Part shown: positions 42,558-52,115 of the stretch, in pieces
Position numbering within the stretch: position 1 is the first letter of the stretch
How the letters are laid out: every line of letters starts with the position of its first letter
From: JBCBDX01 sp039815825
GTDB lineage: Bacteria > Pseudomonadota > Alphaproteobacteria > Rhizobiales > Rhizobiaceae
DNA length: 64,000 nt
Direction: 5' to 3'
Assembly: GCA_039815825.1 (NCBI GenBank)
Contig: JBCBYO010000003.1
Location: 87,128-151,127, forward strand
Notes under the pieces: generated by a model
What the model saw: the letters and a program-made list of their open reading frames with translations, nothing else
What the model was told of the DNA's origin: nothing
The model's database searches: none
Made by a program: the position numbers and the translations under genes

Positions 42558-45500
42558 ATGATCGACCTTGATGCGCGATGGGATGAAAACAAAAGGCAGT
42601 CTGAAGGCGAGCTGCTTGCGGCCCTTGTAAGAGATGCGCAACTCGACGCTCAAACCCGCACGGCCATCATAGACCGTGCCAGTGCACTAGTAACGAAGAT
42701 TAGAGAAGAAACGCAGCCAGGCCTCATGGAGGTGTTCCTGGCTGAGTATGGCTTGTCTACCGATGAGGGCATTGCGCTCATGTGCCTGGCGGAAGCGCTT
42801 TTACGGGTTCCCGACCCGGTGACGATCGACGCGCTTATCGAAGACAAGATTGCCCCGTCCGACTGGTCTGTGCATCTGGGCAAATCAAGCTCACCGCTGG
42901 TGAATGCGTCAACCTGGGGCCTACTCATCACCGGGCGTGTGCTGGAGGACGCCGATCCGGGCGTTGCAGGGACACTTAGATCGATGGTGCGTCGACTTGG
43001 AGAGCCGGTCATACGAACGGCAGTTGGTGCTGCAATCAAGCAAATGGGGCGCCAGTTTGTTCTTGGCGAAACCATTGGTGATGCCATGAACCGCGCCAAG
43101 GGCATGGAAAGCAAAGGCTTTACCTACTCCTATGACATGCTGGGTGAAGCTGCGATTACTGCCGATGACGCGCAGCGCTACAAGCAAGCCTATTCGGCGG
43201 CGATATCTGCCATTGCAAACGCCTGTACGGCAGAGGACATCGCCGCAAATCCAGGAATTTCCGTCAAACTTTCAGCACTGCACCCGCGCTATGAAGTGGC
43301 CAAGACCGAACGCGTCATGTCTGAGCTAGTCCCGGTTTTACGCGATCTGGCGCGTCAGGCATCTGCAGCAGGCATGGGCCTGAATATTGATGCGGAAGAA
43401 GCCGATCGATTGGGGCTGTCCATAAAGGTTATCGAAGCCGTTCTTGCGGAACGAAGACTTGCAGGATGGGATGGACTTGGCGTTGTAGTCCAAGCCTATG
43501 GGCGACGCGCCGGCGAGGTCATCGACGGATTATATGAGCTCGCGGAAAAACATAATCGGCGGCTCATGGTCCGTCTCGTTAAAGGCGCCTACTGGGATAC
43601 AGAGATAAAAAACGCGCAAGTGCGCGGTCTTGAGGATTTCCCTGTCTTCACGCGCAAGGCGGCAACCGATGTCAGTTACATTTCTCTGGCGCGAAAGCTG
43701 CTGACAATGACTGACCGGATTTACCCGCAGTTCGCCACACACAACGCACATTCGGTTTGCGCCATATTGGACATGGCGCAAAATCTGGCGACCGACAAGT
43801 TTGAGTTCCAGCGTCTACACGGCATGGGCGAAGCGCTTCACACGCTCACAATGGATACTGAAAAGACACGGTGCCGCATTTACGCGCCGGTTGGTGCCCA
43901 TCGTGACTTACTTGCCTATTTGGTGCGGCGCCTGCTTGAAAACGGCGCAAACTCATCATTCGTCAACCAACTTATCGATGAAGAGGTACCAGCTGACGTT
44001 GTTGCCAGTTGTCCGTTTGAGCTGTTGGCAACGGATCTTTCTGCAAATACCCAGACAATCGCAACAGGGCCCCTACTCTTTTCACCGGCGCGCAAAAACT
44101 CAAAAGGCTTCGACCTAGATGATGTGACCGATCTCACCCGCATCAACGATGCTCGAGAACGACCGCATGATTTGACTATCCAATCCACCATCGCAGGTGA
44201 ACTGAACGGCACCGCCCAGGAGATGATTGTCAATCCAGCCAACAATGAACGGATTGGTACCGTCACCTGGGCATCGCAAGAGGATGTGGATACGGCTCTA
44301 GGAGCTGCTTCACCTTGGGCCATTGATGGACCTAAACGTGCTGAAATTCTCAATCGCGCAGCAGACCTTTATGAATCCCATTTTGGGGAAGCGTTTGCCC
44401 TATTGGCGGTCGAGGCCGGTAAAAATCTTGCCGACGCGGTAGGCGAATTGCGCGAAGCGGTCGACTTCCTGCGCTATTACGCTGAGCAAATCCCAACATT
44501 TAGAAACCAACCACGCGGCGTCTTTACCTGCATAAGCCCGTGGAATTTTCCGCTCGCCATTTTTACCGGCCAAGTCGCGGCGGCACTTGCCGCTGGCAAT
44601 GCGGTCCTTGCCAAGCCGGCAGAAACGACGCCTGCTATAGCGGCATGGGCCGTTAAACATTTGCACGCGGCCGGCGTTCCGCGAGAGGCGTTGCAATTGG
44701 TCCTCGGTACCGGTCAAACAGTCGGCGCGCAATTGACCTCAAATGCGCGAATTAATGGAATTGCGTTCACCGGCTCAACAGCAACAGCGCGCTCTATTCA
44801 GAAAGCCATGGCCAGCACGTGTGCTCCTGGAACACCATTGATTGCAGAGACTGGTGGGATCAACGCCATGATCGTTGATAGTACCGCCCTTTTGGAGCAA
44901 GCAACCCGCGACATCATCGTATCGGCGTTTCAATCCGCCGGACAGCGTTGTTCGGCCCTTCGTTGCCTGTACGTACAAGAAGAGATTGCCCAACCGTTGA
45001 TAGCGCTGATCAAGGGCGCAATGGACGAGCTCGAAGTGGGCGATCCATGGGAAATTACGACCGATGTTGGACCGCTCATTACAGCTGACGCAGCTGACCA
45101 CATCAGCGAATACATTGCACAGGCACAGCAGGAGGGGCGTCTCTTGCACAAGCTGGCACACCCGTCCCACGGCTCATTTGTCTCGCCAGCGTTGATTGAA
45201 ATAGCGGGCATCGAAACGCTCGAGCGTGAAGTTTTCGGACCCGTTCTACACGTCGCGACGTTTAAGGCTGATCAGATCGACGAGGTCGTGGCAGCGGTGA
45301 ATGCCTCGGGTTACGGACTGACTTTTGGGATTCACACGCGCATCGACGATCGTGTTCAAGCCATCGCGGATCAAGTGAAGGCCGGCAACATCTACGCCAA
45401 CAGAAACCAAATCGGCGCCATCGTCGGCAGTCAGCCATTTGGCGGCGAAGGACTATCCGGCACCGGGCCAAAGGCTGGTGGCCCGCACTATCTATCCCGA

Positions 45501-45995
45501 TTTACCCGTTCATCAGCCGACAAGTCAGAGCAGACATGGGCAACTGAGATCTCGGTTTCCGAACTCACTGCTTTGCTCAGTGACTGTCCAAAGCAAACGC
45601 TACGGGTCGAGACCACCCATTTTCCAGGCCCAACCGGTGAACTGAACCGTATGGTGACGCGCCCGCGCGCGCCGCTAATATGTGCTGGACCCGGGACCTT
45701 ACTTGTCGAACAACAGTTGCGCGCCGTTAGAGCGCTTGGTGGCCAGGCTGTCGCTGTAGACGGTCACTTAGCCCCGGAAACACTCAGCAAGGTTCCTGCC
45801 TTTGGCGGTCTTGTCTGGTGGGGTGCTGAAGAGACGGGGCAGGCTTATGCCGAGGCGCTAGCAAGCATAGACGGCCCGATTATCCCGCTCATTACCGACG
45901 CGCCCGATGCGGCGCATGCGTGCTTTGAGCGCCATTTGTGTGTCGATACGACCGCCAGCGGGGGCAATGCAAGCCTCTTGGCGGGAGGTCGGTGA
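42558..45995 (+). CDS. putA: bifunctional proline dehydrogenase/delta1-pyrroline-5-carboxylate dehydrogenase
   Basis: A 1145-residue PutA that oxidises proline to glutamate at the inner membrane. The proline dehydrogenase barrel occupies about residues 70-480, with LMVRLVKGAYWD, FATHNAHS and FQRLHGMGEALH. The aldehyde dehydrogenase part follows, with SPWNFPLAIFTGQVAAALAAGNAV, AFTGSTATARSI and the catalytic cysteine in SAGQRCSALR. The chain starts directly with the catalytic region and has no N-terminal ribbon-helix-helix, so it is not a self-repressing PutA. The remaining C-terminal 100-150 residues resemble the extra domain of longer PutAs. ATG 42558 is preferred to GTG 42549. Confidence 0.92.
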   Translation: MIDLDARWDENKRQSEGELLAALVRDAQLDAQTRTAIIDRASALVTKIREETQPGLMEVFLAEYGLSTDEGIALMCLAEALLRVPDPVTIDALIEDKIAPSDWSVHLGKSSSPLVNASTWGLLITGRVLEDADPGVAGTLRSMVRRLGEPVIRTAVGAAIKQMGRQFVLGETIGDAMNRAKGMESKGFTYSYDMLGEAAITADDAQRYKQAYSAAISAIANACTAEDIAANPGISVKLSALHPRYEVAKTERVMSELVPVLRDLARQASAAGMGLNIDAEEADRLGLSIKVIEAVLAERRLAGWDGLGVVVQAYGRRAGEVIDGLYELAEKHNRRLMVRLVKGAYWDTEIKNAQVRGLEDFPVFTRKAATDVSYISLARKLLTMTDRIYPQFATHNAHSVCAILDMAQNLATDKFEFQRLHGMGEALHTLTMDTEKTRCRIYAPVGAHRDLLAYLVRRLLENGANSSFVNQLIDEEVPADVVASCPFELLATDLSANTQTIATGPLLFSPARKNSKGFDLDDVTDLTRINDARERPHDLTIQSTIAGELNGTAQEMIVNPANNERIGTVTWASQEDVDTALGAASPWAIDGPKRAEILNRAADLYESHFGEAFALLAVEAGKNLADAVGELREAVDFLRYYAEQIPTFRNQPRGVFTCISPWNFPLAIFTGQVAAALAAGNAVLAKPAETTPAIAAWAVKHLHAAGVPREALQLVLGTGQTVGAQLTSNARINGIAFTGSTATARSIQKAMASTCAPGTPLIAETGGINAMIVDSTALLEQATRDIIVSAFQSAGQRCSALRCLYVQEEIAQPLIALIKGAMDELEVGDPWEITTDVGPLITADAADHISEYIAQAQQEGRLLHKLAHPSHGSFVSPALIEIAGIETLEREVFGPVLHVATFKADQIDEVVAAVNASGYGLTFGIHTRIDDRVQAIADQVKAGNIYANRNQIGAIVGSQPFGGEGLSGTGPKAGGPHYLSRFTRSSADKSEQTWATEISVSELTALLSDCPKQTLRVETTHFPGPTGELNRMVTRPRAPLICAGPGTLLVEQQLRAVRALGGQAVAVDGHLAPETLSKVPAFGGLVWWGAEETGQAYAEALASIDGPIIPLITDAPDAAHACFERHLCVDTTASGGNASLLAGGR

Positions 45996-46117
45996 ATCAG
46001 GCGTCCGGGCCCAATTGATAGCTTGGGCGGAGCGTTCGGCTGCGCGATCGCGTTACTTTCAAGACAGCACGTTACCGGTAGGATAACGCGTCAATCAAAC
46101 ATGTTTGGTCGAGGTTA

Positions 46118-46193
46118 TGGTGCCCCCACACGGACTCGAACCGCGGACCTACTGATTACAAATCAGTTGCTCTACCAACTGAGCTATAGGGGC
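46118..46193 (-). tRNA. tRNA-Thr (anticodon UGU)
   Basis: A complete cloverleaf on the minus strand: acceptor GCCCCTA pairs with TGGGGGC (one G-T), the D-arm has AGCTCAGTTGGTAGAGC, the anticodon stem ACTGA/TCAGT encloses TTTGTAA with anticodon TGT, and the T-arm has GGTTCGAGTCC. CCA is encoded at 46118-46120. It lies between putA and nadK with no other gene in the gaps. Confidence 0.96.
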
Positions 46194-46308
46194 ACAGCCG
46201 CGCAGATAGCACAATTTTCGCCCGTGTAAACGGTTTTGGTGCACCTTTGCTTAATCGGTTCACAGCCATTACAAGTTTTACCCGTCCGTATCGCGTTGGT
46301 TTGACATA

Positions 46309-47079
46309 ATGAGTGAGCAACCCAAAATTTGCTTCCTGTCCTCAGAGGCGGAAATGGCCCTGCAATCAGCGGAAGCGCTCGCGTCGCGTTACGGTGCGTA
46401 TTCGCCCGAAGAGGCCGATATTATCGTCGCTCTTGGAGGCGACGGCTTTATGCTGCAGACCATTCAGCAATTCATGAACACTCGAAAACCCATCTATGGC
46501 ATGAACCGTGGCACGGTGGGATTTCTCATGAACGAATATAGCGAGGATGGGCTGGTTGAGCGCATAGCCGCTGCGCAGACGGAACTCATACGGCCACTTA
46601 AAATGCGCGCGATCGACGCTGATGGGCAAGAGACAAACGCGCTTGCGATAAACGAAGTATCGCTTTTTCGTCAAAGCTACCAAGCAGCACGGCTACAGAT
46701 CGAAGTCGATGGAAAAATAAGGCTTGCAGATCTCGTATGCGACGGCGTGATGGTAGCAACACCAGCCGGGTCAACGGCCTATAACCTTTCTGCACAGGGG
46801 CCTATTATTCCGATTGATGCGCCCCTACTCGCCCTGACGCCGGTCAGCCCGTTTCGTCCACGCCGTTGGCGTGGGGCACTCTTACCCAAGCGAGTGAAGG
46901 TGACCATTGAGGTAAAAGAAGCAGAGAAACGACCCGTCAATGCCGTCGCTGATCACACAGAGGTCAAGTCTGTTGCACGCGTTGATATCTGGGAAAGCCG
47001 CGAAGATATGGGTAAGGTGTTGTTTGACGCCAGCCACTCATGGGATGAGCGCATCTTGAACGAGCAGTTCAAGTACTAA
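46309..47079 (+). CDS. nadK: NAD kinase
   Basis: A 256-residue ATP-NAD kinase (NAD+ to NADP+). The GGDG motif sits in VALGGDGFMLQT at about residue 43, then GMNRGTVGFLMNEY and the substrate loop TPAGSTAYNLSAQGPIIP. The short length is usual for alphaproteobacteria. No strong ribosome binding site is seen before the ATG. It is convergent with the fasciclin gene. Confidence 0.93.
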   Translation: MSEQPKICFLSSEAEMALQSAEALASRYGAYSPEEADIIVALGGDGFMLQTIQQFMNTRKPIYGMNRGTVGFLMNEYSEDGLVERIAAAQTELIRPLKMRAIDADGQETNALAINEVSLFRQSYQAARLQIEVDGKIRLADLVCDGVMVATPAGSTAYNLSAQGPIIPIDAPLLALTPVSPFRPRRWRGALLPKRVKVTIEVKEAEKRPVNAVADHTEVKSVARVDIWESREDMGKVLFDASHSWDERILNEQFKY

Positions 47080-47104
47080 AAAACCGCCCGCGATATGCGG
47101 ACGG
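47078..47104 (-). terminator. Rho-independent terminator of the fasciclin gene
   Basis: On the minus strand, CCGTCCGC and GCGGGCGG (one G-T pair) enclose a 5-base loop and are followed by six T. It lies between the convergent nadK and fasciclin genes; read on the plus strand the stem lacks a T-run, so it serves mainly the minus strand. Confidence 0.75.
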
Positions 47105-47131
47105 CCTTGCAAATTACTCTTCGACTACAAA

Positions 47132-47620
47132 TTACATCGCTGCTTTTGGCAGGATCACTTTATCGATGACGTGGATAACACCGTTTGATGTTTCAATGTC
47201 AGCAGTGACAACGTTTGCGTCGTTGACCATTACGCCATTGTCCAGATCGATTGTGATTTCTTCGCCCTGAACTGTAGCGGCCATCATGTCGTCAGACAGG
47301 TCCGTTGACATTACTTTGCCTGGCACCACGTGGTACGTCAGCACGGCTGTTAGTGTGTCGATATTTTCAGGCTTCAACAGCTCTTCGACAGTTGAACCGA
47401 TTTCGGCAAATGCGTCATCGGTTGGCGCGAACACTGTGAAAGGACCGTCACCTTTAAGTGTGTCGACCAGACCGGCGGCCTGAACAGCAGCTACCAGAGT
47501 CTCAAAATCGCTGTTGCCAGCGGCTGTATCGACAATGTCTTTCTTATCCATTGCGAATGCTGAGCCAGCTACGAGAGCTGATAGGGCAGCGCCAGCAAGT
47601 GCAGACTTGAGAAGTTTCAT
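47132..47620 (-). CDS. secreted fasciclin (FAS1) domain protein
   Basis: A 162-residue protein with a Sec signal peptide (MKLLKSALAGAALSALVAGSAFA) and one FAS1 domain: FETLVAAVQAAGLVDTLKGDGPFTVFAPTDDAFAEI, LTYHVVPGKV and NGVIHVIDKVILP. Periplasmic or secreted, probably in adhesion or surface interactions, though bacterial FAS1 proteins of this size lack a firm role. AAGGAG precedes ATG 47620. Confidence 0.9.
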   Translation of the reverse strand: MKLLKSALAGAALSALVAGSAFAMDKKDIVDTAAGNSDFETLVAAVQAAGLVDTLKGDGPFTVFAPTDDAFAEIGSTVEELLKPENIDTLTAVLTYHVVPGKVMSTDLSDDMMAATVQGEEITIDLDNGVMVNDANVVTADIETSNGVIHVIDKVILPKAAM

Positions 47621-47914
47621 GAATTTGCTCCTTGAAGTAATCTTCAACATAGGGATTTCACTAACATTGGCGTTAGCATGATCTTTTACGCTCGCCGTCG
47701 TGTGCGGTTCAGTTTGGTTGGATCAAGTAAAGTTGAGGACGATTACTCAAATTGTGGCTGGAAAATCACATTTTGCGCCTTAAGCAGCCGGATGCGCAAA
47801 AATTAGCGGTAAAGTGGCGGAAAACTTGACTTTTATGGGACCACACCGTACCCGAACGGCGTGAGTGCTGTCCAATGTGGGCACACGTATCGCAAACAGT
47901 GCGACAGGTTTTCA

Positions 47915-49288
47915 TTGGTTACTTTTGCCGACCTTCCTTTGTCACCCAAGGTGATCAAAGCAGTAGACGAAGCGGGCTATACTAGCCCCACCGCCATCCA
48001 AGAAGCTGCGATTCCACATGTGGTCGCGGGCAAAGACGTTTTGGGCATTGCGCAGACCGGGACTGGTAAAACAGCTTCCTTTGTTTTGCCAATGATCACG
48101 CGCCTTGAAAAAGGTCGTGCCCGTGCGCGTATGCCTCGTACGTTGATTTTGGAACCAACCCGCGAGTTGGCGGCCCAAGTAGACGAAAATTTCCAAAAAT
48201 ACGGCAAGAATCATAAGCTGAGCGTCGCCCTCTTGATCGGCGGTGTTTCCTTTGAAGAACAGGATCGGAAGCTTGAGCGCGGGGCAGACGTACTGATCGC
48301 AACACCCGGGCGTTTGCTTGACCATTCCGAACGTGGAAAACTTTTGCTCAACGGCGTTGATATTCTGGTTATCGATGAAGCCGATCGCATGCTCGATATG
48401 GGCTTCATTCCCGATATTGAGCGTATTGCAAAGCTGATCCCGTTTACACGGCAAACCTTGTTCTTTTCCGCAACCATGCCGCCGGAAATCACCAAGTTGG
48501 CGGATCAGTTCCTTCAAGCACCGGTTCGTATTGAAGTTGCGCGCGCCTCCTCGACCGCCACAACCGTTGAACAGCGTGTGGCTTGGTGTGGTTCTAAGGA
48601 CTATGACAAGCGCGAAGTGCTGCGTGCGATAATCCGCGCGCAGGACGACCTTAAAAACGGAATCATCTTCTGCAACCGCAAGAAAGACGTTTCACTGCTC
48701 TACCGCAGCTTGGAAAAGCACGGTTTTTCCGCCGGCGCCTTGCATGGTGATATGGATCAGCGGTCGCGCACGATGATGCTTGACGGCTTCAGAAACAACA
48801 AAATCCAATTGCTTGTTGCGTCTGATGTGGCTGCACGCGGCTTGGATATTCCCGATGTCAGCCATGTATTTAATTTCGATGTGCCTATTCACGCCGAAGA
48901 CTATGTTCACCGAATTGGACGTACTGGACGGGCGGGCAGATCCGGAAAAGCCTTTACATTGGTCGATAAGGCCAGCAGCAAATATCTTGAAGCCGTCCAG
49001 AAACTGATCGACAAGGAAATCGAAACGCTCGAGGGCTTTGAAACTGCGCCAGCTTCTGACGATACCGATCAGGACAATGGCAAGCGTTCTCGCAAACCGC
49101 GTCGCGACAAGATCAAAAAACAGAACGCAGAAAACGCCATGGCTGCTGCTAATGACGATTCTCTTCCAGCAGAAACGCGGGACGAGCCTGAAAGCGGCAG
49201 GAAGCGTGGCAATGGGCGCGACAAAGGTGGCGACATGCTCGTTGGCTTTGGCGACGAGATACCTGCTTTCATGTTGATCGGGCGTTAG
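47915..49288 (+). CDS. rhlE: DEAD-box RNA helicase, RhlE type
   Basis: A 457-residue ATP-dependent RNA helicase with all motifs: Q motif TPTAIQ-like (SPTAIQE), AQTGTGKT, PTRELAAQ, DEAD in IDEADRMLDMGF, SAT, ARGLDIPDV and HRIGRTGRAG, and a lysine/arginine-rich C-terminal tail after about residue 385. TTG 47915 gives the family-like beginning VTFADLPLSPKV; a GTG at 47861 would add 18 residues unlike the family. Role in ribosome or RNA metabolism. Its stop overlaps that of the convergent tfoX-like gene. Confidence 0.88.
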   Translation: MVTFADLPLSPKVIKAVDEAGYTSPTAIQEAAIPHVVAGKDVLGIAQTGTGKTASFVLPMITRLEKGRARARMPRTLILEPTRELAAQVDENFQKYGKNHKLSVALLIGGVSFEEQDRKLERGADVLIATPGRLLDHSERGKLLLNGVDILVIDEADRMLDMGFIPDIERIAKLIPFTRQTLFFSATMPPEITKLADQFLQAPVRIEVARASSTATTVEQRVAWCGSKDYDKREVLRAIIRAQDDLKNGIIFCNRKKDVSLLYRSLEKHGFSAGALHGDMDQRSRTMMLDGFRNNKIQLLVASDVAARGLDIPDVSHVFNFDVPIHAEDYVHRIGRTGRAGRSGKAFTLVDKASSKYLEAVQKLIDKEIETLEGFETAPASDDTDQDNGKRSRKPRRDKIKKQNAENAMAAANDDSLPAETRDEPESGRKRGNGRDKGGDMLVGFGDEIPAFMLIGR

Positions 49289-49617
49289 GCCGGTTTTCTT
49301 TTCGCGCGGAGTGCCGCGCCAAACGCGTGACGTGCCAGCGCTGCCATTTCGTCCGGATCGTCCAAAGCGCTCTCGTTGACTTTCCAATAAGGCATAAAAG
49401 TCGCTTTACCGGTTTTCGGGTTTTCATAAGCCCAACGGGTCATGCCAGCGTTTTCGTAGACGGCGGCGCACTCTTCGTCGCCCTTTACCATTAGATTGCC
49501 CGATTGAACGGCAGCGATAATCATCCCGTGGACATAAATCCCCTGCCCGCCAAACATATTTTTGATTGAAATGGACCCGACGGAAGCAAAGAGATCTTTG
49601 AGAAACTCTTCATCCAT
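49285..49617 (-). CDS. TfoX/Sxy N-terminal domain protein
   Basis: A 110-residue single-domain protein of the TfoX N-terminal family, with SVGSISIKNMFGGQGIYVHG and FMPYWKVNESALDD. TfoX regulates competence in gammaproteobacteria, but the short alphaproteobacterial members have no established role. It sits seven bases after the cytochrome c' gene on the same strand and overlaps the helicase stop by four bases. Confidence 0.82.
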   Translation of the reverse strand: MDEEFLKDLFASVGSISIKNMFGGQGIYVHGMIIAAVQSGNLMVKGDEECAAVYENAGMTRWAYENPKTGKATFMPYWKVNESALDDPDEMAALARHAFGAALRAKRKPA

Positions 49618-49624
49618 CGGCGGC

Positions 49625-50092
49625 TCAGTTTCTTACGCGGTAGTCGCGATGACAGGCCCCGCATGTGTCGCCAAGGGTCTTAAAGCGCGCCAAAATCACT
49701 TCAGGTTTTGCACCGTCCAAAGCTGCACGCTCGAGAGCGCGCGCGGCGATCTCCATGTCACGTGATTGCCGCGTGAAATCGTCAAACTGATCCCAAATCA
49801 AGGCGATGGCCTCCGTCGGTTTCGACAGATCCTTTTCGCGGAACTCCGCCGGCACCCGTGCCGAGTGTCCTTCGATCCTATTGGCAGCTGCGCCGATCAA
49901 ACCGTAACGCAACTCTTTGTTCCGCAACGTCGTCGAGATCGCTTTCATATCGTCGGCAATGGACTTCATTGTGTCCATCCGCGTCTTCACCGCCCCGGTT
50001 GCACCAGAATGCGCATAAGCAAGCGTAGAGGCACCTGCCACTGCCACAATGGCCAAAAGGTATCGGAGTGTGTTTGACGACTTCATTTGCAT
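49625..50092 (-). CDS. cytochrome c', periplasmic
   Basis: A 155-residue class II cytochrome c. A signal peptide ends near AYA-H; the heme-binding CGACH lies close to the C-terminus (GDTCGACHRDYR), as in four-helix cytochromes c'. ATG 50092 overlaps the sufA stop; ATG 50086 is also possible. Family members bind nitric oxide or carbon monoxide. It is downstream of the SUF genes on the same strand, but a role in Fe-S assembly is not implied. Confidence 0.85.
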   Translation of the reverse strand: MQMKSSNTLRYLLAIVAVAGASTLAYAHSGATGAVKTRMDTMKSIADDMKAISTTLRNKELRYGLIGAAANRIEGHSARVPAEFREKDLSKPTEAIALIWDQFDDFTRQSRDMEIAARALERAALDGAKPEVILARFKTLGDTCGACHRDYRVRN

Positions 50093-50475
50093 TAAAGCGC
50101 GCCGCGCGCTTCTGCGAGTTCTTTCAGATCAGCCGGTTTCAACTCGACCGACTCACCGCAGCCGCAGGCAGATGATTGGTTCGGGTTGTTGAACACAAAG
50201 CCCGTCCGCAATTTTGTCACCTCAAAATCCATCTGTGTGCCGAGCAAATAAAGCATGGCAGACGGATCGACCCAAAGGTGAGCGCCGTTATGTTCGATAT
50301 GATCATCTTTCGGATCAGGCTCGGTAACCAGATCGACGGTGTACTCCATACCAGCGCAGCCGCCCTTCTTGATACTGACACGGACCCCTTGAGCACCCTC
50401 GTCTGCCTTGCCGGCGACGATCTCGCCGACACGGTCCGCAGCGGCATCCGTCATGGTCATGATTGCAAAGCCCAT
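50092..50475 (-). CDS. sufA: A-type Fe-S carrier SufA
   Basis: A 127-residue HesB/IscA-type carrier with the three conserved cysteines in KKGGCAGMEY and SACGCGES. It transfers clusters from SufBCD to target proteins. The start at 50475 overlaps the stop of the preceding sufT gene (TGATG), showing coupling; a longer frame upstream lies inside sufT. Confidence 0.92.
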   Translation of the reverse strand: MGFAIMTMTDAAADRVGEIVAGKADEGAQGVRVSIKKGGCAGMEYTVDLVTEPDPKDDHIEHNGAHLWVDPSAMLYLLGTQMDFEVTKLRTGFVFNNPNQSSACGCGESVELKPADLKELAEARGAL

Positions 50476-50870
50476 CAGTACAGCCCCACAGCGATTTGCG
50501 CTTCTTCGCTCATGCGGTCCGGCGTCCAAGGTGGATCAAATGTCATGGTGACTTCCACATCCATCACACCTTCCACGGTACGCACAGCGTTTTCCACCCA
50601 GCCCGGCATTTCACCAGCCACGGGGCAGCCTGGAGCCGTGAGCGTCATCTCAACCTTGACGGTGCGGTCGTCCTCGATGTCGACCCGGTAGATCAAGCCG
50701 AGCTCATAAATGTCTGAGGGTATTTCCGGGTCATAGACGGTTTTCAACGCCGCAATGATATCGTCGGTTATGCGTGCCAACTCCTGACGCGGGATAGCGC
50801 TTTTCTCTTCAGCCGGCGGCGCAGTTTCCCCGGCTTCGGTGTTTTCAACGCTATTTTGATCTTCCATCAT
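50475..50870 (-). CDS. sufT: SufT / MIP18 (DUF59) family Fe-S assembly protein
   Basis: A 131-residue protein: an acidic, variable N-terminus (residues 1-25) and a MIP18/DUF59 domain with VYDPEIPSDIYELGLIYRVDI and the conserved cysteine in TLTAPGCPVAGEMP. SufT assists Fe-S maturation of a subset of proteins. It lies between sufS and sufA, the common alphaproteobacterial order. Confidence 0.9.
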   Translation of the reverse strand: MMEDQNSVENTEAGETAPPAEEKSAIPRQELARITDDIIAALKTVYDPEIPSDIYELGLIYRVDIEDDRTVKVEMTLTAPGCPVAGEMPGWVENAVRTVEGVMDVEVTMTFDPPWTPDRMSEEAQIAVGLY

Positions 50871-50893
50871 GAACGCACCATAGCAGGTTTATC

Positions 50894-52111
50894 TCAGGCG
50901 AAAAACATCCGCGCTTTATCGAGTGACTCGACCAGTTTATCGACTTCTTGGCGTGTGTTGTACATGCCAAAGCTCGCCCGACATGTGGAGGTGGCCCCGA
51001 AGCGCTTCAAGAGCGGTTGGGCACAATGGGTTCCTGCGCGCACGGCAACACCCTGTCTGTCGATGACCATTGAAACATCATGGGCATGGATACCTTCAAG
51101 CTCGAACGAGATGATCGCGCCCTTGTTCGGCGCGTTGCCGATGATGCGGATTGCGTTGATACCGCCGAGCTGATCATCAGCGTAGGCGCGCAAATCGGCC
51201 TCATGGCTCGCTATCGCGTCTCTACCGACCTCATCCATATAGTCCAGAGCAGCGCCGAGCCCGATCGCCTGTGCGATTGGCGGCGTCCCCGCTTCAAAGC
51301 GATGCGGTGGTTCATTGTAGGAAACGCCCTCTTCGGTAACTTCGACGATCATCTCGCCACCACCTTCGTACGGCCGCATTTCCTTCAGCCGGTCCATCTT
51401 GCCATAGAGCACGCCGATGCCCGATGGGCCGTAAACCTTGTGCCCTGTAAAACAGTACCAATCGCACCCAAGGTCCTGAACATCGACGGGCATATGCACC
51501 GCACCCTGAGAACCATCCACCAAAACAGGGATGTCACGAGCTTGCGCAATCTCACAGACTTGCTTGATCGGCACCACGGTCCCGGTCACGTTGGACATGT
51601 GGGTCAACGTGATCAGCCTGGTGCGGTCAGTCAAACGTTTTTCAAGTTCTTCGATGTGGAATTGTCCATCATCATCGACCGGCACCCAAACCAGCTTCGC
51701 GCCGTATCGCTCCCGCAGAAAGTGCCAAGGGACGATGTTGGAATGGTGCTCCATGATCGAGAGAACGATCTCATCACCGGGTTTGATCGTCTCAGCTAAT
51801 GCGTTTGCCACAATATTGATTGCATGCGTAGTGCCCTTGGTAAAGACGATCTCGTTTTCAGACCCGGCGTTTAGAAAGCGCTGAACCTTCTTGCGCGCCG
51901 CCTCGTAGGCGTCTGTCGCGCTGTTGGACAGGAAGTGAAGCCCCCTGTGCACATTGGCATAATTGTCTTCATAGGTGTGCGAAACCGCATCGATGACCTG
52001 ACGCGGCTTCTGCGCAGATGCGCCATTATCCAAGTAGACAAGAGGTTTACCGTGAACTTCCTTTGATAAAATGGGGAAGTCCGAACGGATCTTTTCAATG
52101 TCGTAGCTCAT
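50894..52111 (-). CDS. sufS: cysteine desulfurase SufS
   Basis: A 405-residue class V aminotransferase-fold PLP enzyme that takes sulfur from cysteine for cluster assembly. The PLP lysine is in FTGHKVYGPSG, and the catalytic cysteine is in RAGTHCAQPLL. ATG 52111 follows the sufD stop by four bases; the frame upstream lies in sufD. Confidence 0.93.
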   Translation of the reverse strand: MSYDIEKIRSDFPILSKEVHGKPLVYLDNGASAQKPRQVIDAVSHTYEDNYANVHRGLHFLSNSATDAYEAARKKVQRFLNAGSENEIVFTKGTTHAINIVANALAETIKPGDEIVLSIMEHHSNIVPWHFLRERYGAKLVWVPVDDDGQFHIEELEKRLTDRTRLITLTHMSNVTGTVVPIKQVCEIAQARDIPVLVDGSQGAVHMPVDVQDLGCDWYCFTGHKVYGPSGIGVLYGKMDRLKEMRPYEGGGEMIVEVTEEGVSYNEPPHRFEAGTPPIAQAIGLGAALDYMDEVGRDAIASHEADLRAYADDQLGGINAIRIIGNAPNKGAIISFELEGIHAHDVSMVIDRQGVAVRAGTHCAQPLLKRFGATSTCRASFGMYNTRQEVDKLVESLDKARMFFA

Positions 52112-52115
52112 ATGG

